Under the pieces are notes generated by a model. The model saw only the letters and a list, made by a program, of their open reading frames with translations, was not told the DNA's origin and searched no databases. Position numbers and translations under genes: made by a program. Positions 43,311 through 50,794 of a stretch of DNA of 53,768 bases are shown in pieces. This stretch comes from a virus. The stretch spans positions 1-53,768 of IMG/VR virus record IMGVR_UViG_3300009034_000051; one strand, given 5' to 3'. The first letter of the stretch is position 1. Every line of letters starts with the position of its first letter.

Positions 43311-44794
43311 CTTATCGCCTCCGCCCATATCAAGAGACGGCGGTCGCTCGCGTTCGCGCGGAGCTGGCCGCCGGTAGACGGTCGTGCCTGATCGTCGCGC
43401 CGACTGGCGCGGGGAAGACGGTTATCGCCTGCCATATCATCGAGAGCGCCCTTGGCAAGAACACGAAAACCTTGTTCGTGGCCCATCGCAAAGAGCTCAT
43501 TGATCAATGCGCCGCCAAACTCGCCGAGAATGGTATCTCGTATGGTTTTATCAAGGCTGGGCGCGCCCCCAGCCCATACGAGCGCGTCCAAATCGCCAGC
43601 GTCCAGACGTATGATCGCCGAATCGATAAGCTGCATCAGGGGTATGGCTTGATTATCTTCGACGAGGCCCATCGAGCAGCCGCGAAATCCTATCAGAAGA
43701 TCGTCAATAGGAACCCGGGCTCGACGATTCTGGGTCTGACGGCGACGCCATATCGGACCGATGGTCAGGGCTTGGGAGAACTTTTTGGTAGCCTAGTGCA
43801 GGTGGAAAGTACCGAAGCCTTGACCGCTGAAGGCTACCTGGTCCCAACGCGCGTTTTCGCTGGCGCGAGAATCAGTCTACGGGGGGTACATCTCCGTAGC
43901 GGCGATTATCGGATCGACGAACTCGCCGAACGAATGAATCGCCCTCGGCTAGTTGGCAATCTCCTGAGTGCCTGGCTCAAACACGCGAACGGCCGAACGA
44001 CCGTAGCGTTTGGGAGCGATGTCGCTCATAGTCAAGCTATCGCTGCGGTTTTTCGGGCTTCCGCGATCCAAGCCGAACATCTCAACGGAAATACGCCGAG
44101 CGATCAGCGTGCGGCGATCCTGCGCCGCCTACAAAATCGTGAGACGCAAATCGTTTCGAACTACGGCGTCCTGACCGAGGGATGGGACTGCCCACCATGC
44201 TCTGCTATCATCTTGGCCAGGCCGACCAAGAGCCGCGGGCTCTGGAAACAAATGATCGGCCGCTGCCAGCGGCCATGTCCCGAAATAGAAAAACGAGATT
44301 GTGTGATCTTGGATCACGCTAACTGCGTTGCTGAACATGGCTACATCACCGACCCAGACGACGTAAGCCTGGATGGTGGCCTTCGCGCGGCGAAACCAGC
44401 AGCCGAGTACCGTTGCCGGTCATGTGGCGCGGTAGCCAAGAGCCAGCCGCGCTATTGCCCGGCGTGCGGTGTCGATACGCAAGGCCCGCGGCAACTAGCG
44501 ATGAATCTTGCCACGCCAACGGAGGTCGCCATCGGCTGGGAAATGATCGAGGTCAGGCCCGAGACAATGCCGCGCCGTCCTCGCCAGCCGATGCCCGAGG
44601 AAGTTGCCGCCATGCTCTACCTCCGCGACATGGAGACAGCGCATGAGCGCGGCTACAAACCCGGCTGGGCCGCCGCGCGATACAAGGCGCGAATGCAGCG
44701 CTGGCCAGAGCCATCGCTCAAACGACAATCGCCGTTTCGGACCCGTTTTGCAAGGGCGTCAAACGACTCGAAGATGACCGAAGTCTGGGTATAA
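43307..44794 (+). CDS. SF2 DEAH-type helicase with zinc ribbon
   Basis: 495 residues from ATG 43307 (the TTG at 43301 is less likely; the ATG overlaps the upstream stop). Motif I APTGAGKT near residue 32, motif II IIFDEAHR, motif III LGLTATPYRTD, motif VI KQMIGRCQRP. Residues about 365-390 hold a zinc ribbon, CRSCGAVAKSQPRYCPACG. The order and ribbon match UvsW/RadD-type restart helicases of phages. C-terminal tail basic. Confidence 0.85.
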   Translation: MTYRLRPYQETAVARVRAELAAGRRSCLIVAPTGAGKTVIACHIIESALGKNTKTLFVAHRKELIDQCAAKLAENGISYGFIKAGRAPSPYERVQIASVQTYDRRIDKLHQGYGLIIFDEAHRAAAKSYQKIVNRNPGSTILGLTATPYRTDGQGLGELFGSLVQVESTEALTAEGYLVPTRVFAGARISLRGVHLRSGDYRIDELAERMNRPRLVGNLLSAWLKHANGRTTVAFGSDVAHSQAIAAVFRASAIQAEHLNGNTPSDQRAAILRRLQNRETQIVSNYGVLTEGWDCPPCSAIILARPTKSRGLWKQMIGRCQRPCPEIEKRDCVILDHANCVAEHGYITDPDDVSLDGGLRAAKPAAEYRCRSCGAVAKSQPRYCPACGVDTQGPRQLAMNLATPTEVAIGWEMIEVRPETMPRRPRQPMPEEVAAMLYLRDMETAHERGYKPGWAAARYKARMQRWPEPSLKRQSPFRTRFARASNDSKMTEVWV

Positions 44795-44817
44795 GCGTAA
44801 TCAAAAGGAGCCCCTCC

Positions 44818-45528
44818 ATGAGCACTACAACACGACGAGTTGTAACCACAGAAGAGCTGGAACGCACCCAACAGCTACATCTATTATGGCAAGAAGGGAA
44901 AACAGAAGGCAAGCGCGCCGACCTGCGCGACGCCGACCTGAGCAACGCCGACCTGAGCAACGCCGACCTGAGCAACGCCGACCTGCGCGACGCCGACCTG
45001 AGCCGCGCCGACCTGAGCAACGCCGACCTGAGCAACGCCGACCTGCGCGGCGCCGACCTGAGCAACGCCGACCTGCGCGGCGCCGACCTGCGCGGCGCCG
45101 ACCTGAGCGGCGCCAACCTGCGCCGCGCCGACCTGCGCGGCGCCGACCTGAGCTACGCCGACCTGCGCGGCGCCGACCTGCGCGGCGCCAACCTGCGCAA
45201 CGCCGACCTGAGCTACGCCGACCTGAGCTACGCCGACCTGCGCTACGCCGACCTGCGCTACGCCAACCTGCGCTACGCCGACCTGCGCCGCGCCGACCTG
45301 CGCGACGCCGATCTGAGCGACGCCAACCTGCGCGACGCCGACCTGCGCTACGCCAACCTGAGCCGCATAATGTGGTGCGGCGCCACAATAGATGGCATTA
45401 TTTTATCGCCGTCCGCTGTCGGCGGCCCAGGACATATCCTATCTGCGCTAACCGACGAGGAGGCGAAGATTATTCGTCAGAGGCGTGAGGGAAAGCAATC
45501 GAATGACAGCCGCGTGCTCGTTTCTTGA
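44818..45528 (+). CDS. Pentapeptide-repeat protein
   Basis: 236 residues. An N-terminal helix (TTRRVVTTEELERTQQLHLL) caps an uninterrupted run of about 30 A(D/N)L(R/S)x repeats from residue about 36 to 180, then IMWCGATIDGIILSP and a basic tail. Such right-handed quadrilateral beta-helices mimic DNA or act as spacers; MfpA/Qnr types inhibit gyrase. The underlying DNA is a 15-bp tandem repeat with extreme codon uniformity. A target cannot be named from sequence. Confidence 0.8.
   Translation: MSTTTRRVVTTEELERTQQLHLLWQEGKTEGKRADLRDADLSNADLSNADLSNADLRDADLSRADLSNADLSNADLRGADLSNADLRGADLRGADLSGANLRRADLRGADLSYADLRGADLRGANLRNADLSYADLSYADLRYADLRYANLRYADLRRADLRDADLSDANLRDADLRYANLSRIMWCGATIDGIILSPSAVGGPGHILSALTDEEAKIIRQRREGKQSNDSRVLVS
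44923..45370 (+). repeat. 15-bp tandem repeat coding for the pentapeptide helix
   Basis: GCCGACCTG plus six bases (GCGC/AGCA/CTAC types) recurs about 30 times with very few substitutions, mostly in the fourth and fifth codon. Because of the 15-bp period, the other frames on both strands also stay open; these are not separate genes. Confidence 0.9.
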
Positions 45529-45756
45529 TGTGCGACTGACCCAGAGCCCAACAGAGTGTTACTGCCTACTTGGCGGCCCTGATGGCGAGGAACGACTACG
45601 TGCTATCGAACCGAGCACTGCCTGGCAGTGCAGAAGGCGGCAACGCTCGCCGAATACGTGATCAAGCCGCCCGCCACTATCGTGACCAAGAGTTTTATCC
45701 GGCAGGTCGAGACATGTTGCGAAGACCAAGAGCCCCAGCATGGTGGATTTGGTTAA
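45503..45756 (+). pseudogene. Possibly frameshifted small gene
   Basis: ATG 45503 opens a frame reading CSFLDVRLTQSPTECYCLLG and PDGEERLRAIEPSTAWQC, then out-of-frame residues to a stop at 45661. The frame in -1 then reads natural-looking QKAATLAEYVIKPPATIVTK, SFIRQVETCCEDQEPQHGGF to a TAA at 45756. Together they look like one small protein broken by a single base. A sequencing error or true decay cannot be told apart. Confidence 0.35.
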
Positions 45757-45777
45757 CGACAAGTATTGGAGAGTACT

Positions 45778-46467
45778 ATGCCGATCATCGATGAGCAGGT
45801 TTGGCAGGCTGAAGTTTTAAAAAATGCCAACAAACCTACTAAGATCCTCATCGATGTCGCCCGCCGCGTGATGTCGAATTTGGACATAGAGCCCTCAGAC
45901 GACATACATGCTCGCGCTTCAATTACATCGGCCGAGCACGCGGCCGATGTAACCCTTTCAAGAGCTGAGAAAGAATGTGTAGCACGCATAGTTTCTCGCC
46001 ACCACACCAAAGGCGAGACTTTTTGGTGTACCTGGCAGTATAAGTGCTGGACGCGCGAGGCGCGTCTCCGGCAATTTTACCACCAACAACAGACGCGCGA
46101 CTGTGACGTGTTAAGATATGACCCCGTTAAAGAGGACGCAAGAGCTGGAAAGACGGAAGAGGGAACACCCCAAACACGAAGGAAGACACAAAGGAAAACC
46201 GCCAAGGAAATACGAGAGGCAATGTCCGAAGACGAAATACGCGCCTTGGATGAAGGGCAGCTGCTAGCGACGCGCCAGATTTGGTGTCCACGCTGCAACG
46301 GCACAGGGACTTACCAAGACGAGACGCCGCTTGGCATAGTTCATAAGATGTGCCCGACCTGTCTCGGCAGTGGCATTGCCGCTCAATCAGTACCATTGCG
46401 AGACGCTCTAGTAGAACTATTAACCGGGAAAGAGCCTGGAGAGGAGCCGAAGGAGGCAGACAGATGA
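45778..46467 (+). CDS. Hypothetical protein with DnaJ-like zinc-finger end
   Basis: 229 residues from ATG 45778 (GGAG 7 bases upstream). The N-terminal 110 residues are helical (IDEQVWQAEVLKNANKPTKI, then ETFWCTWQYKCWTREARL), followed by a charged linker. Near 175-210 two CxxCxGxG motifs (CPRCNGTGTYQ and CPTCLGSGIA) form a DnaJ-type zinc finger. Its stop overlaps the start of the FGE-fold gene (ATGA). Confidence 0.6.
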   Translation: MPIIDEQVWQAEVLKNANKPTKILIDVARRVMSNLDIEPSDDIHARASITSAEHAADVTLSRAEKECVARIVSRHHTKGETFWCTWQYKCWTREARLRQFYHQQQTRDCDVLRYDPVKEDARAGKTEEGTPQTRRKTQRKTAKEIREAMSEDEIRALDEGQLLATRQIWCPRCNGTGTYQDETPLGIVHKMCPTCLGSGIAAQSVPLRDALVELLTGKEPGEEPKEADR

Positions 46468-47240
46468 CTAAGCTAGAGCAAGCAAAGATCACGTTCATGC
46501 TTGGGCCAAGAATAGAGATGATTCGTATCTCGCCGGGCACGTTCGAGATGGGGAGTCCGCCAGAAGAGGTCGGGCGTCTTAGAGATGAGGGTCCTATACA
46601 TACAGTGACCATTTCTGACCCCTTTTTGCTGGCGACGACACCTATCACACAGGCGCAGTACGCAGCGGTGATAGGCAACAATCCTTCTGCTTTCAAGAGC
46701 GAAGACCATCCGGTCGAGTGTGTGTCCTGGGATGATGCAATGCGGTTTTGCGAGAAGATCTCTGAGCGTATGGATTACGAGCTCACGCTCCCGACCGAGG
46801 CGCAATGGGAATACGCCTGCCGGGCAGGGAGCCAGACACGCTATTATTTTGGAGACGACGAAAGAAACCTAGGCGACTACGCCTGGTACGGCGAGAACAG
46901 CGGTGGGGAGACCCATCCAGTGGGCCAGAAGAAGCCGAACGCTTGGGGCCTCTATGACATGTACGGAAACGTTTGGGAGTGGTGTCGGGACAACTGGCAT
47001 GGCGACTACAAAGGCGCGCCGACGGACGGTTCGACATGGGAGGACGCCGAGGGCCGGGCTTCGGGCCGCGTGGTTCGCGGCGGCTCCGGGGGCAGCACTG
47101 GCAGGAGTTGCCAGTCGGCGTACCGTTACTACGGCGCTCCCTCTATCCGAAGAAGCGGTCTTGGTTTCCGCATCATTGCGCCGATATACACCAGCAGCGG
47201 GCGAATAAGCGCAGGCCAGGAGGCCAGAACAAAGATCTAA
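46464..47240 (+). CDS. FGE-sulfatase-fold (C-type-lectin-like) protein 2
   Basis: 258 residues from ATG 46464 (AAGGAGG). After a 22-residue N-terminal extension (TKLEQAKITFMLGPRIEM) the domain repeats the motifs of copy 1: GTFEMGSPPEE, TPITQAQYAAVIGNNPS, LPTEAQWEYACRAGS, NAWGLYDMYGNVWEWC, then VRGGSGGSTGRSCQSAYRYY and GLGFRII. The last 40 residues differ strongly from copy 1, as in variable C-type-lectin targets. It is followed after 10 bases by a cement-type gene. A third, truncated N-terminus lies at 52650. Confidence 0.8.
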   Translation: MTKLEQAKITFMLGPRIEMIRISPGTFEMGSPPEEVGRLRDEGPIHTVTISDPFLLATTPITQAQYAAVIGNNPSAFKSEDHPVECVSWDDAMRFCEKISERMDYELTLPTEAQWEYACRAGSQTRYYFGDDERNLGDYAWYGENSGGETHPVGQKKPNAWGLYDMYGNVWEWCRDNWHGDYKGAPTDGSTWEDAEGRASGRVVRGGSGGSTGRSCQSAYRYYGAPSIRRSGLGFRIIAPIYTSSGRISAGQEARTKI

Positions 47241-47250
47241 GGAGGTAGGT

Positions 47251-47985
47251 ATGTCCAACTGTATTCTCGACAAGGCTTACACGGTAACCGAGACAGACGG
47301 CGTGGCCGCTTATCGCGTCGTGGTCCAAGGGGCCAACGCCGGCGAGTGCGCTCTGCCCGGCGCGCAGAACGCCGACAAGATCCTGGGCGTGACGACTCAC
47401 GCTCAAGATGTCAGCATCGTCAGCGTCCGCAACATCTTTGTCCGCAAGTCGGGTATAGCGCGCGTCGAGGCCGCGGGCGCGGTGGCCGTGGGCGACGCCG
47501 TCAACGTCGCCGGGACCACGGGCAAGATCAAATCCATCGGCGACGAATCCATCGGCACGAAGGTCAAAGTGTTGGGTTTCGCCGAGACGGCCGCTCAAGC
47601 CGACGGCGACATCATCGAGGTGTTTATCGCGATGCACGAACGAACGATCGCGTCTGACAAAGGTACCAATGAAAATGAAAAGGAGCCAGCAGAAATGACC
47701 GCTTTAGAGGGCAGCGCGAAAGCTAGAGTAGGTGAGCCTGTGTCAGCAAAGCATAACGGACGACGCATTGTATATACATTGCGAAGCGCAATGCGTCCAT
47801 GTTGGATTGAAAGTAGTAAAACCTTGTGTGTTGGGGGTAGTGACTGGGAGCTCAACAAGCTCGCAGTTACAATACCAGCCCAACATGCCGTTGCCGTTCT
47901 TGAGGGCATTCGTAGATACAACGCTATGTTTGCAGAGGAGTCTTGCATTAGTTCAGAGTCCCCTCAGATGGCAATTGTGGGCTAG
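47251..47985 (+). CDS. Cement-type (DUF2190-like) protein fused to a small C-terminal domain
   Basis: 244 residues, AAGGAGG upstream. Residues 1-131 match the capsid cement pattern (KAYTVTETDGVAAYRVVV, GVTTHAQDVSIVSVR, GDAVNVAGTTGKIKS, TAAQADGDIIEVFIAMHE). From about residue 149 a different domain follows, whose end (VTIPAQHAVAVLEGIRRYNA) is paralogous to the gene at 49160-49519. An internal ATG 47695 with AAGGAG 9 bases upstream stands exactly at the domain border, so the second domain was probably once a separate gene and may still be made alone. Confidence 0.7.
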   Translation: MSNCILDKAYTVTETDGVAAYRVVVQGANAGECALPGAQNADKILGVTTHAQDVSIVSVRNIFVRKSGIARVEAAGAVAVGDAVNVAGTTGKIKSIGDESIGTKVKVLGFAETAAQADGDIIEVFIAMHERTIASDKGTNENEKEPAEMTALEGSAKARVGEPVSAKHNGRRIVYTLRSAMRPCWIESSKTLCVGGSDWELNKLAVTIPAQHAVAVLEGIRRYNAMFAEESCISSESPQMAIVG

Positions 47986-48089
47986 GCCTATTCCATTGAC
48001 GGATGCTCCTAACAACTTATCCCGAACAGCCTGGGCGACACGCATACGCGCGGAAGCAATTCGGGCAGCAAGCAGGAAGGGAATCGATC

Positions 48090-48317
48090 ATGAAAGCTCT
48101 TGAATTGTGGCGAATTACGGTCCGGCGCGAAGCAGGCGTAGGGCTTCCTGTCCAAGAGAAGTTCTTCGTGAATATACGGCGCGATGTCGCCAGCCCTGCT
48201 ACGGGGCTTCCTGACTTCACGTCTTTTCTCCGCGAGCAGTTTGGCGATAAAGTCTCTTTGGTAAAGGTTATCGCCGCGAAGAAGATGAATCGTGACGTAT
48301 GGCTACTAGAGGGGTAG
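48090..48317 (+). CDS. Small hypothetical protein
   Basis: 75 residues from ATG 48090 with GGAAGGGAA upstream. One beta-alpha-beta-like unit: LELWRITVRREAGVGLPVQE, FFVNIRRDVASPATGLPDF, then SLVKVIAAKKMNRDVWLL. No family recognised. Confidence 0.5.
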   Translation: MKALELWRITVRREAGVGLPVQEKFFVNIRRDVASPATGLPDFTSFLREQFGDKVSLVKVIAAKKMNRDVWLLEG

Positions 48318-48327
48318 GGAGAGAAGC

Positions 48328-48429
48328 ATGAAGGTCTATGAGGTCTTGATCCTAGGTTGCGCGACCACCTGTATTATGGTCGCGCTTATCACGGCGATTG
48401 TAGTACTTATCATAAAGCTAATGCTATAA
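48328..48429 (+). CDS. 33-residue membrane peptide
   Basis: GGAGAGAAGC directly precedes ATG 48328. After five polar residues the rest is one hydrophobic segment (TTCIMVALITAIVVLIIKL). The ribosome-binding site and lack of gap to the upstream gene support translation. Possible holin-like or regulatory micropeptide; function unknown. Confidence 0.5.
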   Translation: MKVYEVLILGCATTCIMVALITAIVVLIIKLML

Positions 48430-48436
48430 GAGCGAT

Positions 48437-48472
48437 GTAGAAGATTACATATCAAAGGAGACACAAGAAATG
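48437..48472 (+). repeat. 36-bp leader repeat, copy 1
   Basis: GTAGAAGATTACATATCAAA followed by GGAGACACAAGAAATG. It ends at the start codon of the 48470 gene and contains its ribosome-binding site. Copy 2 at 48861-48896 differs at five positions and ends at the start codon of the Cys-rich gene. Confidence 0.85.
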
Positions 48473-48685
48473 AGCGTACAGACACACCCAGACAGCGAGG
48501 TACAGCAAGCCCTAACGCGCCTGTGCGACGCCCTAGTTACCTGGGAGCGCAACACAGGGCGAACCTCGGTTCTCGTTTTGCGCGAAAAGGGCGGTTTCGT
48601 TTTTCGCGCTACATCTGGAAAGCCTATTGACGAAGCCACCCAGGACGATATTTCCGATGAGACGCTGACGCAACTAAATGCGTAA
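48470..48685 (+). CDS. Small hypothetical protein behind leader repeat 1
   Basis: 71 residues. QTHPDSEVQQALTRLCDAL, WERNTGRTSVLVLREKGGFV, then PIDEATQDDISDETLTQL. Soluble, acidic helix at both ends with a central strand pair. No family recognised. Confidence 0.5.
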   Translation: MSVQTHPDSEVQQALTRLCDALVTWERNTGRTSVLVLREKGGFVFRATSGKPIDEATQDDISDETLTQLNA

Positions 48686-48860
48686 GGACTAGCGCAGCTA
48701 GGCGCGCGTCAAAGATGATAGGTTGGTAGATTGTCGAGAGGGCTAGGAGAATCGAATTGCGGCGGCGGCGTGACGCGCACGAGAACATGAGCAAGGCATA
48801 TTGGTCCCAAGCATGTTCGCATAATGAGCACGGCCGGACCCAGCCGGCCCGCCGCAAGCT
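48686..48860. other. Gap without a supported gene
   Basis: No gene is well supported. A 25-residue frame from ATG 48787 (MSKAYWSQACSHNEHGRTQ) exists without a clear ribosome-binding site. A hairpin GGCCGG-ACCCAG-CCGGCC (about 48831-48848) lacks a T-tract. The second leader repeat follows. Confidence 0.4.
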
Positions 48861-48896
48861 GTAGAAGATCACATATCAAAGGAGGCCCAGGAAATG
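48861..48896 (+). repeat. 36-bp leader repeat, copy 2
   Basis: Second copy of the leader at 48437-48472, carrying the GGAGG ribosome-binding site and start codon of the Cys-rich gene. Confidence 0.85.
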
Positions 48897-49163
48897 GACA
48901 CTCATCAGTCAGGAGAGGTCTGCCGCTGGTGTGGCGAACCTGAGGAAGAACATTGCCAATCGGCATTCCGTCAATTTGAGCCTGTTGTGCGGCCCGCAGG
49001 ATGTGAATGTCCGCCAGCTTCATGGCTAAACCCAGAATCTATCCCGCCGATCTGCGACGAATTCCATGAAGACGGGACTAATACGGATCGCTGCGCGCGA
49101 TGCGAACACGGCCTAGGCTGCCATACTCAGGAAAAGAAACCCGAAGGAGAGAAAGAAAAATGA
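48894..49163 (+). CDS. Cysteine-rich domain protein, paralogue of the 38026 gene end
   Basis: 89 residues. CRWCGEPEEEHCQSAF, then GCECPPASWLNPESIPPICD, DGTNTDRCARCEHGLGCH. The order C-x2-CG, HC, GCxCP, IPPxC, DGTxxC-x2-C, CH is the same as in residues 70-133 of the 38026-38433 product, so both have a zinc-binding domain not recognised as a named family. Its stop overlaps the next start (ATGA). Confidence 0.6.
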   Translation: MDTHQSGEVCRWCGEPEEEHCQSAFRQFEPVVRPAGCECPPASWLNPESIPPICDEFHEDGTNTDRCARCEHGLGCHTQEKKPEGEKEK

Positions 49164-49519
49164 AGCATATCAAAGTAGCCTACACCTATCTGCCCTCTGG
49201 CGATCTGCTGCTGATGATTCTGGAGCAAACGCATACGGAGGAGGGTTTCGGACGGGGAAGGCCCTACTCTTTCGGGCACGAAGGATATAGCATAACCAGT
49301 CAGGCTAACCCAGAGTGGGACAGCGAGGACCGTCGCTTCTTGCTTAAGGGTATGCGTTTGTACGTTCGCGGCGCCTTGTCTGATCGAGATCATACATGGG
49401 TCAAAGTCCCGCGCGAACACGCCTCCGGAGTCCTCGCAGCCCTGAGAGCCTATAACGCCGAATTTGCCGATCACGTCGCTGACCCGGCCGGTCAACCGCA
49501 AGCTGGAGTCATCGGCTGA
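49160..49519 (+). CDS. Small domain protein, paralogue of the cement-fusion C-terminus
   Basis: 119 residues from ATG 49160. Beta-rich N-terminal half (KVAYTYLPSGDLLLMILEQ) and a C-terminal helix (VKVPREHASGVLAALRAYNA, then EFADHVAD and QAGVIG) that matches the end of the 47251-47985 product. It lies directly upstream of the methyltransferase. No named family. Confidence 0.6.
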   Translation: MKHIKVAYTYLPSGDLLLMILEQTHTEEGFGRGRPYSFGHEGYSITSQANPEWDSEDRRFLLKGMRLYVRGALSDRDHTWVKVPREHASGVLAALRAYNAEFADHVADPAGQPQAGVIG

Positions 49520-49602
49520 GGAGGTTCGGAATACAGCGGAAGGTGCCTTTAATATCGACAGGACAGACGCAACAAGCGCCGCCGCCTGGCTTACCCGCGG
49601 CC

Positions 49603-49619
49603 GAGGCCACGCGATGAGT
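49603..49619. repeat. 17-bp direct repeat, left flank of the methyltransferase
   Basis: GAGGCCACGCGATGAGT, containing GAGG ribosome-binding site and the methyltransferase start codon. The identical 17 bases occur at 50730-50746 across its stop codon. Confidence 0.9.
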
Positions 49620-50744
49620 ACAGTTGAACGACATTGTCTCAATAACGGGGTCCTTTACCAAGGGCATGTGCTCGACGCGCTTGCGCAGATCCCCGAACAG
49701 TCAGTTCATTGTGTTGTCACTTCGCCACCCTATTGGGGCCTTCGTGATTATGATCTTCCTGCCGTGATCTGGGGGCACATCCCCGACTGTCACCACGATT
49801 TCGAGCCTACGCTTGAACCAGGACGGAAAATCCGCTCGAAGAGATCGGAAAGCCGGTCGCCGCCGTGCGGGAATGGCGGGCGACGCCAGCCTGGGACATG
49901 CCGACGATGTGGCGCATGGCAAGGTTCCCTCGGGCTTGAGCCGACACCTGACCTCTACGTTGCCCATATTTTAGAAACGTTTAGGGCCGTCCACCGGATC
50001 CTACGTGACGACGGAACGCTCTGGCTCAACCTAGGCGACTGTTACATTGGTGGCGGACGTGGGGGAATTGGGGACAAGAGCACGCTACAAGGCGTTGGCT
50101 TTGCGCTCAAGCAGAAAAATCTGGTCGGAATCCCTTGGCGCGTCGCTCTCGCCATGCAGGCCGACGGTTGGATCCTGCGCTCCGACATTATCTGGGCTAA
50201 GCCCAATCCAAGGCCCGAAAGCGTTCAGGATCGCCCGACGCTCGCCCATGAACATCTGTTCTTGTTCTCGAAGCAGGGCAAATACTATTATGACGCCGAA
50301 GCGATTAAAGAAGCAGTACGGCAAAACGCATCATTTTCTCGCGCCATTGCGGGCATTGTTAACGCGCGTAACTGTCGATCGGTCTGGAATATCAATATCG
50401 AGAACAATCGATGTTCAGATGCTCATTTCGCAACTTTCCCGTCTGAACTGCCCAGACGGGCGATCTTGGCTGGCACATCCGCTCATGGTTGTTGCGGTAG
50501 TTGCCTGACGCCCTATGAGTGGCCATGTAGCTGTGTGGCCAGGGACGCGATCTCGGCCACTGTGCTTGATCCTTTCATGGGCAGCGGTCGCACTGCCCGT
50601 GTCGCGTTGGACCTTGACCGGCGCTGGATTGGCGTAGAGATAAATCCTGACTATTGCCAATTGATCGCCGAAGTCGTCGCGCAGCAAACATTCTCTCTGA
50701 GCCCTCGCGCCGCGGGGCCATCTCTTACCGAGGCCACGCGATGA
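49614..50744 (+). CDS. Orphan beta-class DNA methyltransferase
   Basis: 376 residues from ATG 49614. The catalytic motif IV (VTSPPYWGLRDY) is near residue 38 and the cofactor motif I (VLDPFMGSGRTARVAL) near residue 327; this order defines the beta class, which methylates adenine N6 or cytosine N4. Between them is a target recognition part with a Cys/His segment (GTCRRCGAWQG) and LWLNLGDCYIG. No restriction enzyme partner lies nearby, so it probably protects phage DNA or regulates genes. It is bounded by 17-bp direct repeats. Confidence 0.85.
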   Translation: MSTVERHCLNNGVLYQGHVLDALAQIPEQSVHCVVTSPPYWGLRDYDLPAVIWGHIPDCHHDFEPTLEPGRKIRSKRSESRSPPCGNGGRRQPGTCRRCGAWQGSLGLEPTPDLYVAHILETFRAVHRILRDDGTLWLNLGDCYIGGGRGGIGDKSTLQGVGFALKQKNLVGIPWRVALAMQADGWILRSDIIWAKPNPRPESVQDRPTLAHEHLFLFSKQGKYYYDAEAIKEAVRQNASFSRAIAGIVNARNCRSVWNINIENNRCSDAHFATFPSELPRRAILAGTSAHGCCGSCLTPYEWPCSCVARDAISATVLDPFMGSGRTARVALDLDRRWIGVEINPDYCQLIAEVVAQQTFSLSPRAAGPSLTEATR

Positions 50745-50746
50745 GT
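50730..50746. repeat. 17-bp direct repeat, right flank of the methyltransferase
   Basis: Identical to 49603-49619. Here the bases encode the last codons of the methyltransferase, its TGA and the overlapping start of a 17-residue frame. Confidence 0.9.
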
Positions 50747-50794
50747 GACCTATCGCCGCGTATTCTGCTGCATCACAAGGAGCCACCAAAATGA
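50741..50794 (+). CDS. 17-residue leader-like frame
   Basis: Begins with ATGAGT overlapping the methyltransferase stop and ends overlapping the next ATG at 50791; it contains the AAGGAG site of the next gene. Probably couples translation rather than making a functional peptide. Confidence 0.35.
   Translation: MSDLSPRILLHHKEPPK

Noticed and set aside
44923-45370. CRISPR array or separate antisense genes
   Set aside because: Units are contiguous without spacers and encode one pentapeptide helix; the open frames on other frames and the minus strand are a result of the 15-bp period.
46464-47240. A complete diversity-generating retroelement
   Set aside because: The C-type-lectin target fits, but no reverse transcriptase frame with YxDD and no template repeat was seen in the window.
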